64,000 nucleotides of DNA from an uncultured Alteromonadaceae bacterium (GCA_947501935.1 CANMXU010000026.1:1-64000), one strand, 5' to 3'. Shown: positions 46,518 through 56,483, counted from the stretch's first letter. Notes: generated by a model from the sequence alone, not told the origin. Translations and numbers: made by a program.

Positions 46518-47924
46518 ATGAGTAACCAATCAGAGTTAATAGAAGAAGACATTCAAGCGTATTTGAAGCAGCACGAAAATAAAGAAATGGTGCGCTTTTT
46601 TACTTGTGGTAGCGTTGATGACGGCAAAAGTACCTTAATTGGGCGTTTATTACATGACTCAAAAATGATCTTTGAAGATCAGTTAGCCGCTATTGAAAGC
46701 GACAGCAAAAAATCAGGAACTACCGGTGAAGCTATTGATTTAGCCTTACTAGTTGACGGCTTACAATCAGAGCGTGAGCAAGGCATTACCATTGATGTTG
46801 CTTACCGTTATTTTGCTACTGACAAACGTAAGTTTATTATTGCTGACACCCCAGGCCATGAACAATACACCCGTAATATGGCCACTGGCGCTTCAACTTG
46901 TGAACTAGCAATAATCTTAATTGATGCTCGTCACGGCGTGCAAGTGCAAACTCGTCGTCACTCATTTATTTGTTCACTACTAGGCGTTAAGCATGTGCTT
47001 ATTGCCGTGAATAAAATGGATTTAGTTGACTACAGCCAAGAACGTTATCAAGAAATTAAAAAAGAGTATCGTCAATTTGCTGACTCGCTTAACTTTGAAG
47101 ATGTACGTTTTGTGCCTATTTCAGCACTTAATGGCGATAACGTGGTTGAAGAAAGTGAAAATATGTCATGGTACCCAGGTGCTACTATGATGAAGTTATT
47201 AAATACCATTAAATTTGATAGCGAAGAAGCCTTCACTCAATTTAGATACCCAGTGCAATATGTTAACCGTCCACATTTAGACTTCCGTGGTTTTTGTGGC
47301 ACTGTTGCTTCAGGCCATGTTCGTGTTGGCGATACCATTGTTGCTTTGCCATCAGGTAAAGAAAGCACGGTTAAGTCTATTGTAACTTTTGAAGGTGATA
47401 TTGAACGTGCTGAAAAAGGCATGGCAGTAACATTAACCTTGGAAGATGAAATAGACATCAGCCGCGGCGAAATGATCGTTAAGAAAGACAGCCTACCAAC
47501 TTCATCAAAAGAATTTAATGCCACCGTAGTTTGGATGCATGACGATGAATTAGAAACGGGTCGTGAATATTACATTAAACATGGCGCTAAAATGACAACC
47601 GGTCATGCCAGCAAAGTTGTTAGCCGAATTGATGTTAATACCATGGAAAAATCAGACGCTACGCAATTAATGCTTAATGAAATAGGTACCGTTGATTTTG
47701 AAGTAGCTGAAGCGTTACATTTTGACGCGTATGACAAAAATGCCACTACAGGTGCATTTATTATTGTTGACCGTTTAAGTAATATTACCGTTGGTGCTGG
47801 TATGATTAACCATGCCCTTGAAAACCAAAGTAAGCAAAGTTATTCTGACTTTGAAGTCGAGTTTAATACGCTAGTACGTAAACACTTCCCACACTGGGGC
47901 GCTCGAGATATTCTTAAAGGTTAA
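46518..47924 (+). CDS. cysN: Sulfate adenylyltransferase large subunit (GTPase)
   Basis: A 468-residue EF-Tu-like GTPase. The G1 motif is [15 protein letters not shown], the G3 motif [12 protein letters not shown], and the G4 motif NKMD. Beta-barrel domains follow. GTP hydrolysis drives APS formation by CysD. It is the stand-alone CysN and not a CysNC fusion; the kinase is encoded separately downstream. Confidence 0.95.
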   Translation: MSNQSELIEEDIQAYLKQHENKEMVRFFTCGSVDDGKSTLIGRLLHDSKMIFEDQLAAIESDSKKSGTTGEAIDLALLVDGLQSEREQGITIDVAYRYFATDKRKFIIADTPGHEQYTRNMATGASTCELAIILIDARHGVQVQTRRHSFICSLLGVKHVLIAVNKMDLVDYSQERYQEIKKEYRQFADSLNFEDVRFVPISALNGDNVVEESENMSWYPGATMMKLLNTIKFDSEEAFTQFRYPVQYVNRPHLDFRGFCGTVASGHVRVGDTIVALPSGKESTVKSIVTFEGDIERAEKGMAVTLTLEDEIDISRGEMIVKKDSLPTSSKEFNATVVWMHDDELETGREYYIKHGAKMTTGHASKVVSRIDVNTMEKSDATQLMLNEIGTVDFEVAEALHFDAYDKNATTGAFIIVDRLSNITVGAGMINHALENQSKQSYSDFEVEFNTLVRKHFPHWGARDILKG

Positions 47925-47934
47925 GACTATCGAT

Positions 47935-47999
47935 AAACTTGTTAGTTGCTATTACTAATATAAGCAATTAGATGCTAGTAACAGCTAACTAACAAGTTT
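47935..47999. repeat. Long inverted repeat between cysN and the sulfate-locus transporter
   Basis: The arm 47935-47957 and the arm 47976-47999 are reverse complements over about 23 bases with one bulge and one mismatch. The loop is 18 bases. No T run follows. The words acttgtta and taacagct in the arms also occur upstream of cysN near 46470. Confidence 0.75.
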
Positions 48000-48021
48000 G
48001 CTTACAACAAGGATAATATGA

Positions 48022-49749
48022 ATGTCAGCTATGCAATGGCTTATGTTGTTGATATTTTTTGCTACCTTTGTTGGTCTGTTAAAATATCAAAACCATCCTG
48101 AACGAGTCTTTGCTGGTGCAACCCTGATATGCTTAGCCGTTTCTTTTGTTACCTCTGAAGATATTCTTCACAATGCCGTTAACCCAGGTTTAGTTACCTT
48201 ATTATTATTGGTTTTTTGCTCGTTTACTTTTGAACGTACCAGTATTTTAAGGCGTTTATCAGGGGTGATGATCAACGGTTCAAAATTTCGTTCAACGTTA
48301 CGTACCTTAGCTAGTACGGCTATTGCTTCTGCTTTAATGAGTAACACCGCGGTAGTTGCCACACTTATTGGCACCATTAAAAAGAATAATGTAATTAACC
48401 CAGGTAAATTATTATTACCGCTTTCTTTTGCTGCCATTTTAGGCGGAACCTTAACTTTAGTTGGTACTTCAACAAATTTAATCGTTAATAGTATGTTGAT
48501 TGAACAAGGCCAAGCAAGTTTAGGCTTTTTCGACTTTACCCTTGTTGGCGCTGCTGCCTTAGTTGCTTGTTTCTTGGTGATTTTATTTCGAGCGAATAGT
48601 TTGCCGAATATGAAAGAAACCAAGTTAGTAACTAAAGACTACTTGCTTGAAGCTGAAGTTCAGCCAACATCGGGCATGTTGGGAAAAACCATTGAAGAGA
48701 ATGGCTTACGTAATTTAGACACTTTATTTTTAGTTGAAATAGTGCGCAGAGGACGATTAATTTCACCTGTAGCACCAGATGATGTAGTTATTGCTGGCGA
48801 TAAACTGATTTTCACCGGTGATATTACCAAAGTGCTTATTCTGCAGCAGTTTGACGGCTTAACTTTATTTGCCGAGCAAGATGGCTTATTACGCGATAAT
48901 TTAACTGAAGTATTAATTAAACCAGATTCTGCCGTTATTGGTAAAAGTCTTAAAAGTGCTGGTTTTCGTGCCCGTTTTGATGCCGCTGTAGTTGCCATTC
49001 GCCGAGAGGGTGAAAGCTTATCTGGAAAACTGGGTGACATTGTTATTCAGTCAGGCGACTTTTTAGTGTTAGCTGTTGGCCAAGATTTCGCTTCAAGAAC
49101 TAACTTAAGTAAAAACTTTTTTATTCTTTCCGGCCATAAGCCTGCCAATATGCTTAGTGGTTGGCGCGATTATATGACTATATGGGGCTTTTTTGCGGTT
49201 ATAGCGGTATCGGTTTTTACTAGCATTTCGCTCTTAAAGTGTTTGATTTTTTATATCGCATTATTAATTATGAGCGACTGCTTAACGGTAAATGAAATTA
49301 AACGTCGCTTTCCTTTAGAAATTTGGATGATAGTGCTAAGCGCGTTAACTCTTGCCAAGGCACTTGAAAACACCGGAATTGCCACTTTACTAGCCGGAGG
49401 CTTAGAAAGCTTAATGCAAGGGCAGAGTGCCTATTTTGCCTTGGTGGTTATTTTTCTGATCACTTTAATTGTTACCGAGTTAGTGACTAATAATGCCGCA
49501 GCAGCCTTGGTTTTTCCTATTGCTTATAATATTGCTTTAGGACTAGGGGTTGATCCTATGCCGTTTGTTATGGCGGTAGCATTTGCCGCCAGCGGTAGTT
49601 TTATTAGTCCGTTTGGTTATCAAACCAATGTGATGGTTTATAGTGCTGGTAATTATCAACTGTCAGATTTTATTAAATTTGGCATACCCGTTTCCATCAC
49701 CTACAGCTTAGTGGTGTTGGTGATGATCCCGCTAGTTTTTCCTTTTTAG
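48022..49749 (+). CDS. SLC13-family anion permease with two TrkA-C domains, probable sulfate importer
   Basis: A 575-residue membrane protein. The N-terminal transport half contains SNTAVVATLIGTI and LVGTSTNLIVNSML; the C-terminal half contains VTNNAAAALVFPIAYNIA and ASGSFISPFGYQTN, the paired anion-binding motifs of the DASS/SLC13 group. Two TrkA-C (RCK-C) domains lie between, at about residues 205-285 and 290-365. Its place between cysN and cysC, as in other Alteromonadales, makes sulfate the likely substrate. Confidence 0.88.
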   Translation: MSAMQWLMLLIFFATFVGLLKYQNHPERVFAGATLICLAVSFVTSEDILHNAVNPGLVTLLLLVFCSFTFERTSILRRLSGVMINGSKFRSTLRTLASTAIASALMSNTAVVATLIGTIKKNNVINPGKLLLPLSFAAILGGTLTLVGTSTNLIVNSMLIEQGQASLGFFDFTLVGAAALVACFLVILFRANSLPNMKETKLVTKDYLLEAEVQPTSGMLGKTIEENGLRNLDTLFLVEIVRRGRLISPVAPDDVVIAGDKLIFTGDITKVLILQQFDGLTLFAEQDGLLRDNLTEVLIKPDSAVIGKSLKSAGFRARFDAAVVAIRREGESLSGKLGDIVIQSGDFLVLAVGQDFASRTNLSKNFFILSGHKPANMLSGWRDYMTIWGFFAVIAVSVFTSISLLKCLIFYIALLIMSDCLTVNEIKRRFPLEIWMIVLSALTLAKALENTGIATLLAGGLESLMQGQSAYFALVVIFLITLIVTELVTNNAAAALVFPIAYNIALGLGVDPMPFVMAVAFAASGSFISPFGYQTNVMVYSAGNYQLSDFIKFGIPVSITYSLVVLVMIPLVFPF

Positions 49750-49844
49750 CGGAATAATAGAATTTTTATAAAAAAGCTTTAGGGCAGTGTTTAAAACCTA
49801 ATATAAAGCTTATTTACTAATGAATTGAATAAAGTAGAGAACTT

Positions 49845-50444
49845 ATGAAAACAGAAAATACTGTATGGCATGAACAACAAATTAGCAAAGAGCAACGCGC
49901 GAGTTTAAAAAAACAAAAGCCATGTTTGTTATGGTATACAGGGCTTTCGGGCTCGGGTAAGTCAACAATAGCTAATGCGGTTGATGCCTTGTTGTTTGCA
50001 CGAGGTTGTCATACCTATTTGCTTGACGGTGACAATGTACGCCACGGTTTAAATGGTGATTTGAGCTTTAGCGATACTGACCGTATTGAAAATATTCGCC
50101 GCGTTAGTGAAGTGGCTAAATTATTTATCGACTCTGGCATGATCGTATCTACTGCTTTTATTTCTCCTTTTGCATCAGATCGTAAAATGGCGGAAGACAA
50201 GCTAGCTTCAGGTGAATTTATTGAAGTGTATATTGATACCCCTATTTCTGTTTGTGAGCAAAGAGACCCTAAAGGTTTGTATAAAATGGCACGAGCTGGT
50301 GAGATCAAAGATTTCACTGGTATTGATTCAGGTTATGACGTACCAGCTACACCCCAAATTCATGTTAAAACTGCAGAAAAATCTGTGCAAGCCTGCGCTG
50401 AACAAATTGTTGAACATTTAATTACTCAGGGTTTTATCAGCTAA
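49845..50444 (+). CDS. cysC: Adenylylsulfate kinase
   Basis: A 199-residue kinase converting APS to PAPS. The P-loop GLSGSGKST lies at about residues 33-41, with LDGDNVRHGLN and the conserved FISPFASDR following. It completes the cysD-cysN-transporter-cysC set. Confidence 0.95.
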   Translation: MKTENTVWHEQQISKEQRASLKKQKPCLLWYTGLSGSGKSTIANAVDALLFARGCHTYLLDGDNVRHGLNGDLSFSDTDRIENIRRVSEVAKLFIDSGMIVSTAFISPFASDRKMAEDKLASGEFIEVYIDTPISVCEQRDPKGLYKMARAGEIKDFTGIDSGYDVPATPQIHVKTAEKSVQACAEQIVEHLITQGFIS

Positions 50445-50503
50445 AGAGCATTGTTCTAGCATTGTGATATAAGTAAATAATAACTTTAAATAAGGAATTT
50501 TTT

Positions 50504-51472
50504 GTGCATTTTGATGTTTTTAATGGTGATGCCGATGGCATTATCGCACTTTTACAGTTACGTTTAGCTGAGCCAAAACAATCAACTTTAATTACTGGCG
50601 TAAAAAGAGATATTTCTCTGCTTAAACAGGTAGCAAAACAAGTGGTTGAGCAAGATAGTGATTCCGTTACTGTGCTTGATATTTCTTTAGAGAAAAATAT
50701 TGATGCCTTGAATGCATTACTGGAAAAAAATGTTGATGTTTTTTATGTTGACCATCACCGCAGTGGCGTTGTTCCAAGCAGTGATAAGCTAAAAGCAATA
50801 ATTGATACTGACGCCAATACCTGTACCAGTTTACTGGTTAATCAGCATTTAGGCGGTCAGTATGCCAACTGGGCGATAGCAGCTGCTTTTGGTGATAATA
50901 TGACTAAGTCAGCTCAGGTACTGGCAGAAAAAGTAGGTTTAACTAAAGCTCAGCAAGAAAGCTTGTCTGAACTAGGTATTTACATTAATTACAATGGCTA
51001 CGGCAGAACGGTTGACGATTTACATTTTCATCCTGCTAACTTATATAAAGCTTTGTTACCTTTCCCTGATCCGTTAGCGCTAATTGAAGATAAAACCTCA
51101 GTATTTTATACCTTAAAAAAAGCTTATCAAGAAGATATGGGCAAGGCACAGTCAGCTCAGGTTTTAGCTGATGATGCGAGCAGCAAGGTAGTGATGTTAG
51201 TTGATGAGCCATGGTCACGACGTGTTAGTGGCGTATTTGGTAATGAACTTGCTAATCAATCTCCTGATAAAGCCCATGCTGTATTAACATTAAACGCTGA
51301 TGAAACCTATACTGTGAGTGTACGTGCGCCGTTAAATAACAAGCAGGGCGCTGATGAAGTTTGTATTCAATTTCCAACCGGTGGCGGTAGAGCTGGTGCT
51401 GCGGGCATTAATCAGTTACCTGCCCACATGCTGGAAAATTTTATGAGTACTTTATCTAGTTATTATGCTTAA
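50504..51472 (+). CDS. DHH-family phosphoesterase
   Basis: A 322-residue protein with an N-terminal DHH phosphoesterase domain. Metal-binding motifs are FNGDADG near the N-terminus and VDHHRSG at about residues 84-90. A C-terminal Gly-rich GGGRAGAAGINQLP marks the DHHA1-like substrate-binding domain. Family members split small phosphodiesters such as nanoRNA, pAp or c-di-AMP. Because pAp is a by-product of PAPS use, a link with the preceding sulfate genes is attractive but unproven. The start is GTG with AAGGA before it. Confidence 0.8.
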   Translation: MHFDVFNGDADGIIALLQLRLAEPKQSTLITGVKRDISLLKQVAKQVVEQDSDSVTVLDISLEKNIDALNALLEKNVDVFYVDHHRSGVVPSSDKLKAIIDTDANTCTSLLVNQHLGGQYANWAIAAAFGDNMTKSAQVLAEKVGLTKAQQESLSELGIYINYNGYGRTVDDLHFHPANLYKALLPFPDPLALIEDKTSVFYTLKKAYQEDMGKAQSAQVLADDASSKVVMLVDEPWSRRVSGVFGNELANQSPDKAHAVLTLNADETYTVSVRAPLNNKQGADEVCIQFPTGGGRAGAAGINQLPAHMLENFMSTLSSYYA

Positions 51473-51542
51473 ACTTGCTTAGCAGCAAGAAGCAAGAAAA
51501 GCAGTTAGTATTTGCCCATATTCGAAAAGATAAGGATTTAAG

Positions 51543-52553
51543 ATGAGTTTATTAATTACCGGCGGTACTGGTTATATCGGTAGCCATACAGTTGTTGAAT
51601 TATTAGCATTAGATAAAGATATTGTTATTGTTGATAACTTGTCTAATTCGTCAACCTTAGTGCTTGACCGCATTAAAGAAATTACCGGTAAAACCGTTAC
51701 TTTTATTAAAGCAGATATTTGTGACGAACAGGCAATGGACCAAGTATTTAGCGAGCATAACATTGACGCAGTTATTCACTTTGCTGGTTTAAAAGCTGTG
51801 GGGGAGTCAAGTGAGATCCCGCTAAGCTATTATCATAATAATGTTTCAGGCTCGGTGACCTTGTTGCAAGTTATGGCCAAACATCAGGTTAAAAACTTAG
51901 TGTTTAGCTCATCAGCAACTGTTTATGGTGAAAACAATGAGAGCCCGTTAGTTGAAACTATGCCAACTTCGGCAACTAACCCTTATGGCCAAACCAAATT
52001 AATGATTGAAAATATCTTATTTGATTTAGCTAAAAGTGACGCTAGTTGGTCGATCGCCTGTTTGCGTTATTTCAACCCGATTGGCGCACACGAGTCAGGT
52101 TTAATTGGTGAAAACCCAAATGGTATTCCTAACAACCTTTTACCTTATGTTTCACAAGTTGCTGTTGGGCGCTTACCACAACTGCAAGTGTTTGGTGATG
52201 ACTACGACACGGTTGATGGGACTGGCGTACGTGATTATATTCACGTAGTTGATTTAGCCATAGGCCATGTTAAAGCGGTTGAAAAGTTAACTGAAATTTC
52301 TGGCTGTAAACCTATTAATTTAGGTACTGGCAATGGTACTTCGGTATTAGAAATTGTTAATAGCTTTAGAGAAATCAGCGGACAAGAAATTCCATATTCA
52401 GTTCAGCCACGCAGAGCTGGCGATATTGCGACTGTATTTGCAAATGCAGAAGTAGCTAATAAGCTATTAGGTTGGCACGCACAACGAGATTTAAACGCGA
52501 TGATCACCGATACTTGGCGTTGGCAGTCAAATAACCCGAATGGTTTTGAATAA
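51543..52553 (+). CDS. galE: UDP-glucose 4-epimerase
   Basis: A 336-residue extended short-chain dehydrogenase of family length. ITGGTGYIGSHTVVELL opens it, with FSSSATVYGE, YGQTK (catalytic Tyr/Lys) and RYFNPIGAH. It interconverts UDP-glucose and UDP-galactose for the surface polymers. It follows the DHH gene with a clear AAGGA ribosome site. Confidence 0.95.
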   Translation: MSLLITGGTGYIGSHTVVELLALDKDIVIVDNLSNSSTLVLDRIKEITGKTVTFIKADICDEQAMDQVFSEHNIDAVIHFAGLKAVGESSEIPLSYYHNNVSGSVTLLQVMAKHQVKNLVFSSSATVYGENNESPLVETMPTSATNPYGQTKLMIENILFDLAKSDASWSIACLRYFNPIGAHESGLIGENPNGIPNNLLPYVSQVAVGRLPQLQVFGDDYDTVDGTGVRDYIHVVDLAIGHVKAVEKLTEISGCKPINLGTGNGTSVLEIVNSFREISGQEIPYSVQPRRAGDIATVFANAEVANKLLGWHAQRDLNAMITDTWRWQSNNPNGFE

Positions 52554-52575
52554 TATTCAGCTTTATTAACAAATG

Positions 52576-52600
52576 AAAAAGGAGCGTTATGCTCCTTTTT
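52576..52600. terminator. Bidirectional terminator between galE and the EAL-HDOD gene
   Basis: aaaaaggagc and gctccttttt form a perfect 10-bp stem with a five-base loop, A-run on one side and T-run on the other. It can end both convergent transcripts. Confidence 0.88.
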
Positions 52601-52635
52601 AACTTTTAACTTTTAACTTTTAGCTTTTAGCTTTT
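52601..52635. repeat. Heptamer tandem array (arctttt)n
   Basis: Five consecutive 7-bp units, three aactttt then two agctttt, directly after the galE terminator and before the convergent gene's stop. Confidence 0.85.
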
Positions 52636-52659
52636 AAAATTTGAAAAATAAGTAAAATC

Positions 52660-53883
52660 TTAATCATTCGTTAGCATAGATTGCTCATCTGCCCAAACCA
52701 GTGCTTCGTTATAACATTTAACCACACTGTCTTTCTTCAAGCCTAGTTTCTTTATAACAAGTTCAATTTTGTCCCAGTCAGCATACTCGGTTAATTCAAC
52801 CAATTTGATCAGAGCTGCCATTACACCTTTACGCTCTATCAGCGTATCTTTAATTTCTTGTGCCAAAGGTAACTTAGTTAAGATCACTTCAATGTCTTCA
52901 TCTAAAATAGCGTCGATCATTGATAGCAAGCCAGTTAAAAAGGCGATAGAGCTGTCTACTGGTGAATTAACTTCGCCGGAAATTAATTCACAAAATTTCG
53001 CGCGTGACATGCTTTGTTTAAGTAATTCAGAAGGCTTGTCGGGGTTAATATTTACCGCAAACATAAGCCCTAAGAAACGTTTTAATTCTGCTGAGCCTAA
53101 TGTAACCAATGCTTGTTTAATGGTTGAAATTTCATTTCTACGGCGAAATATGGGGGAATTAGCGTAACGTAAAAGTTTATAGGCAATGCTTACGTCGCGT
53201 TCAAAAACTGAAGTGATATTGTCTAAATCAAGCTCAGGCTTTGATGTTTCATAAAGTAGCTCAGCCATAGACATTTGTGAAGGCGATAAGTTTTTAGTTT
53301 TAACCATTTCAGGCTTGGAAAAAAAGTAGCCTTGAAATAGCTCACAACCCATCGCTAGTGCTTGTTCATATTCTTGGTAGGTTTCAACTTTTTCAGCAAG
53401 AATTTTAATATCAGGATATTGCGTTATAGCAGCTTTAACCGTTTCAATTTCTTGTAAACCAGATTCCTGAATATCTATTTTAATAATTTTAATATAAGGA
53501 TAGAAATGTGCCCATACACTTTGGTGTTCGTAATCATCAAGGGCTAAGGTATAGCCTTTTTCGAATAAATCTTTACATAAAGCTAAGAGTTTTTTTCCGG
53601 GCTTAACCGTTTCTAATATTTCAACCACAACCTCTTCAGGGGTTAACATTTCAGGATAACCCTTGCTTAAGGTTTCTGAGGTAAAATTGATAAAAGCAGG
53701 TTTGTTTGCGGTGAATTCACTAATACCCATATTAAAACGACTGGCTTCAATCATTTTACTGGTTGCTTCATCGCCACAAATATTCGGAAACACGTTATCT
53801 AAGCTATCTCTAAATAACAATTCGTAGGCATATAAATTTTTGTTTATATCTAAAATCGGCTGTCGAGCCGCGTAAAAATACAT
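52660..53883 (-). CDS. EAL-HDOD (YuxH-like) signalling protein
   Basis: A 407-residue cytoplasmic protein. Residues about 1-200 form an EAL-type domain: QPILDINKNLYAYELLFRD carries an ELLFR form of the EAL signature, and the c-di-GMP motifs DDF and EGVE appear only as DDYEH and AEKVE. Several catalytic residues therefore seem altered, and it may bind without cleaving c-di-GMP. Residues about 205-400 are an HDOD domain (ISTIKQALVTLGSAELKRFLGLM). Similar proteins affect motility and biofilm. It reads from a divergent promoter region shared with putP. Confidence 0.88.
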   Translation of the reverse strand: MYFYAARQPILDINKNLYAYELLFRDSLDNVFPNICGDEATSKMIEASRFNMGISEFTANKPAFINFTSETLSKGYPEMLTPEEVVVEILETVKPGKKLLALCKDLFEKGYTLALDDYEHQSVWAHFYPYIKIIKIDIQESGLQEIETVKAAITQYPDIKILAEKVETYQEYEQALAMGCELFQGYFFSKPEMVKTKNLSPSQMSMAELLYETSKPELDLDNITSVFERDVSIAYKLLRYANSPIFRRRNEISTIKQALVTLGSAELKRFLGLMFAVNINPDKPSELLKQSMSRAKFCELISGEVNSPVDSSIAFLTGLLSMIDAILDEDIEVILTKLPLAQEIKDTLIERKGVMAALIKLVELTEYADWDKIELVIKKLGLKKDSVVKCYNEALVWADEQSMLTND

Positions 53884-54131
53884 ATATCTTCCTGATGTTA
53901 ACCCTCATTAACGAATATATTGCAAATAAGGGCATATTTCATTATAAATCTGAATTATCTGCCAATTAATTTCATCTACATTACGATGACTTAACAGCAC
54001 AATGTTATAAAGTGTTATTATTGAGTTTAGACTATTCTTTCAATCTAAGTATATTGTAAGTTATCGTTTTCTATCGAATTTATTTATCTGGTTAACCATC
54101 TAGATTAATTACTAGCTTTTTGGAGGCACTT
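53884..54131. promoter_or_regulatory. Divergent control region of the EAL-HDOD gene and putP
   Basis: A 248-bp AT-rich spacer between oppositely reading genes, so it must hold both promoters. No operator or consensus promoter could be defined by eye. A perfect ribosome site, GGAGG, lies at 54122-54126. Confidence 0.5.
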
Positions 54132-55628
54132 TTGGCGCTAGGCACACTTATTTCTTTAACTATATATTTTATCGTTATGTTAGCTATTGGACTATACGCT
54201 TTTAAAAAATCCACCAGTGATGCTTCTGGCTATATGCTTGGCGGACGTAATTTAAGCCCTTCAGTTACGGCGTTATCTGCAGGCGCATCCGATATGAGTG
54301 GTTGGATGTTAATGGGCTTGCCAGGGGCTATGTATATTAGTGGTTTAAGTAGTGGTTGGATCGCGGTTGGTTTAATTATAGGCGCCTATTTAAACTACTT
54401 AATTGTTGCCCCGCGTTTACGTACTTATACAGAACTAGCTAATGATTCGATAACCCTGCCTGATTTTTTTGAAAATCGTTTTGAAGATAAAAGCCGAGTT
54501 TTACGTATTGTATCTTCGCTAGTAATTGTCTTGTTTTTTACTTTGTATACATCTTCTGGTGTGGTTGCTGGCGGTAAGTTATTTGAAACCTCGTTTGGCT
54601 TAAATTACGACCTTGGCCTTTATATTACTGCTGGCATAGTGGTGACCTATACGTTATTTGGCGGTTTTTTAGCGGTGAGTTTAACCGACTTTGTGCAAGG
54701 TTGTATTATGGTTATCGCCTTAGTATTAGTGCCAGTGGTGGTATTAAGTGAAGTTGGCGGAATTAGTAGCATGGCCACAACTATTGGCGAAGTAAATCCT
54801 GAGTTATTAAATATTTTCAGTGGTGTGAGTATCTTAAGTATTGTATCGGCGATGGCGTGGGGGCTTGGTTATTTTGGTCAGCCGCATATTATTGTACGCT
54901 TTATGGCTATTCGCTCGGTAAAAGATTTACCAGTTGCACGAAGAATAGGGATGAGTTGGATGATAGTTGCTATTGTTGGCGCAATGGCGACGGGATTCGC
55001 TGGTATTGCTTATATAGCAAAAACGGGCGGTAAACTTGATGATGCTGAAACTATATTTATTTTCTTATCGCAAATATTGTTTAACCCACTTATTGCCGGA
55101 TTTTTATTGGCAGCGATATTAGCGGCGATTATGAGTACTATTTCTTCACAATTATTAGTGACTTCAAGTTCTTTAACCGGTGATTTTTATCAAGCGTTTT
55201 TAAATAAAAAAGCAACCGATAAACAGCTAGTTTTTGTTGGTCGCTTATCGGTGTTAGTGGTTGCTTTGTTTGCAATTTCGCTAGCGCAAGACCGTAATAG
55301 CTCGATATTAAGTTTAGTTGGTCATGCATGGGCAGGTTTCGGCGCTGCATTTGGTCCTGTAATTATCTGCAGTTTATATTGGTCGAAAATGACGAAATAC
55401 GGTGCTTTAGCGGGTATTGTTACTGGCGCATTAACAGTATTGTTCTGGACTAATACCAGCATGACTGTTGACGGTCAGCCACTTAGTAGCTTTATATACG
55501 AAATAGTACCGGGCTTTGTTTTGGCAAGTATTGCCGTTTATGTGGTTAGCCTATGCTCTGGAGCAGTATCAACAGATATTAAACAGCAGTTTGAAGAAAT
55601 GGAACAAAGTATAAATAACAATAGTTAA
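54132..55628 (+). CDS. putP: Sodium/proline symporter
   Basis: A 498-residue transporter of the solute:sodium symporter family. Thirteen helices are expected; LSAGASDMSGWMLMGLPGAMY and ARRIGMSWMIVAIVGA are typical PutP segments. A longer reading from TTG 54120 is open, but a GGAGG site at 54122-54126 is five bases from the in-frame TTG at 54132, which therefore decides the start. Proline import would serve osmotic balance and nutrition in seawater. Confidence 0.92.
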   Translation: MALGTLISLTIYFIVMLAIGLYAFKKSTSDASGYMLGGRNLSPSVTALSAGASDMSGWMLMGLPGAMYISGLSSGWIAVGLIIGAYLNYLIVAPRLRTYTELANDSITLPDFFENRFEDKSRVLRIVSSLVIVLFFTLYTSSGVVAGGKLFETSFGLNYDLGLYITAGIVVTYTLFGGFLAVSLTDFVQGCIMVIALVLVPVVVLSEVGGISSMATTIGEVNPELLNIFSGVSILSIVSAMAWGLGYFGQPHIIVRFMAIRSVKDLPVARRIGMSWMIVAIVGAMATGFAGIAYIAKTGGKLDDAETIFIFLSQILFNPLIAGFLLAAILAAIMSTISSQLLVTSSSLTGDFYQAFLNKKATDKQLVFVGRLSVLVVALFAISLAQDRNSSILSLVGHAWAGFGAAFGPVIICSLYWSKMTKYGALAGIVTGALTVLFWTNTSMTVDGQPLSSFIYEIVPGFVLASIAVYVVSLCSGAVSTDIKQQFEEMEQSINNNS

Positions 55629-55682
55629 CTTAAATTTAGTGTGATTAACTTTTAATTTAACATGCTAAATTTTTCATATAAT

Positions 55683-55710
55683 AAAGGTCGCCAAGGCGAC
55701 CTTTATTTTT
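55683..55710. terminator. Bidirectional terminator after putP
   Basis: aaaggtcgcc and ggcgaccttt form a perfect 10-bp stem, followed by ATTTTT. It lies between convergent putP and the anti-sigma gene. Confidence 0.85.
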
Positions 55711-55718
55711 TACTTTTT

Positions 55719-55753
55719 ATCAAACATCAAACATCAAACATCAAACATCAAAC
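55719..55753. repeat. Heptamer tandem array (atcaaac)n
   Basis: Exactly five copies of atcaaac, placed just after the putP terminator, as at the galE terminator. Confidence 0.88.
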
Positions 55754-55769
55754 ATAAGCTTGGTAGTGA

Positions 55770-56483
55770 CTAAGTTGACCACTGTACATTATTACTAATG
55801 GTTTCTTGCCATTGTTTAAGAGGCTCTGATTTATCACCGACAACGATAATGTTTTTACCATTAAACTTGATGGTTTGACCCTTTAAGTTTTTATCTGAAA
55901 AGTTGGCGCTAAACTGTAAGTGCTCACTATCGGGCACTATATATACATTTACTGGTTGGCTAAGGCCGCGATAAACTAAATGCAGGCTTTTCATGCCATC
56001 AAAACGGCAGTAGTCGGCAAATAATAGTTCGCCCATATCTTGGCTAAAACTGCCATCAAACGAGGCCATTTTATCATTTAAACTAGCGAGGCTTACCAAG
56101 GTTTGTTCTTCATTCGAAAAATGGTCAGCTTCATGATAAGTGTGTGCTAGGGCGTAATCAGCAATATTGGTATAGGCGTTAGAAAACATTAATACATTAA
56201 CGCTTAATCCTATTACCAAAGCTACAGAAGCTGCTAAGGCTAAATGAATGCGAGTTTTACGCTTATTTTGCTGATGGCTAGCCAAGGTTTGGCGTAAAAT
56301 TAAACGATCACATAAATCATCTGGCACATCTACATTTAATGCCGATGCAATTTGTTGATCTAATTTATCCATTTCTTGGCTAACTTTTTGCCGAGCAGGA
56401 CTACTGTTTTTGGCCTTTTGCAATGCCGGATCGTTTGATGTTGGATCGGCAAATAGTGCGCGCCTAAATTCTAAATCATCCAT
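55770..56483 (-). CDS. DUF3379 protein, probable anti-sigma factor
   Basis: A 237-residue protein with one central membrane helix (about residues 82-102). The cytoplasmic N-terminus (MDDLEFRRALFADP, DKLDQQIASALNVDVPDDLCDRLI) and periplasmic C-terminus fit the DUF3379 family of gammaproteobacteria. Its start overlaps the sigma-factor stop by 8 bp, so it is translated together with the sigma factor. Acting as a membrane anti-sigma is inferred from that arrangement and from its topology. Confidence 0.82.
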   Translation of the reverse strand: MDDLEFRRALFADPTSNDPALQKAKNSSPARQKVSQEMDKLDQQIASALNVDVPDDLCDRLILRQTLASHQQNKRKTRIHLALAASVALVIGLSVNVLMFSNAYTNIADYALAHTYHEADHFSNEEQTLVSLASLNDKMASFDGSFSQDMGELLFADYCRFDGMKSLHLVYRGLSQPVNVYIVPDSEHLQFSANFSDKNLKGQTIKFNGKNIIVVGDKSEPLKQWQETISNNVQWST

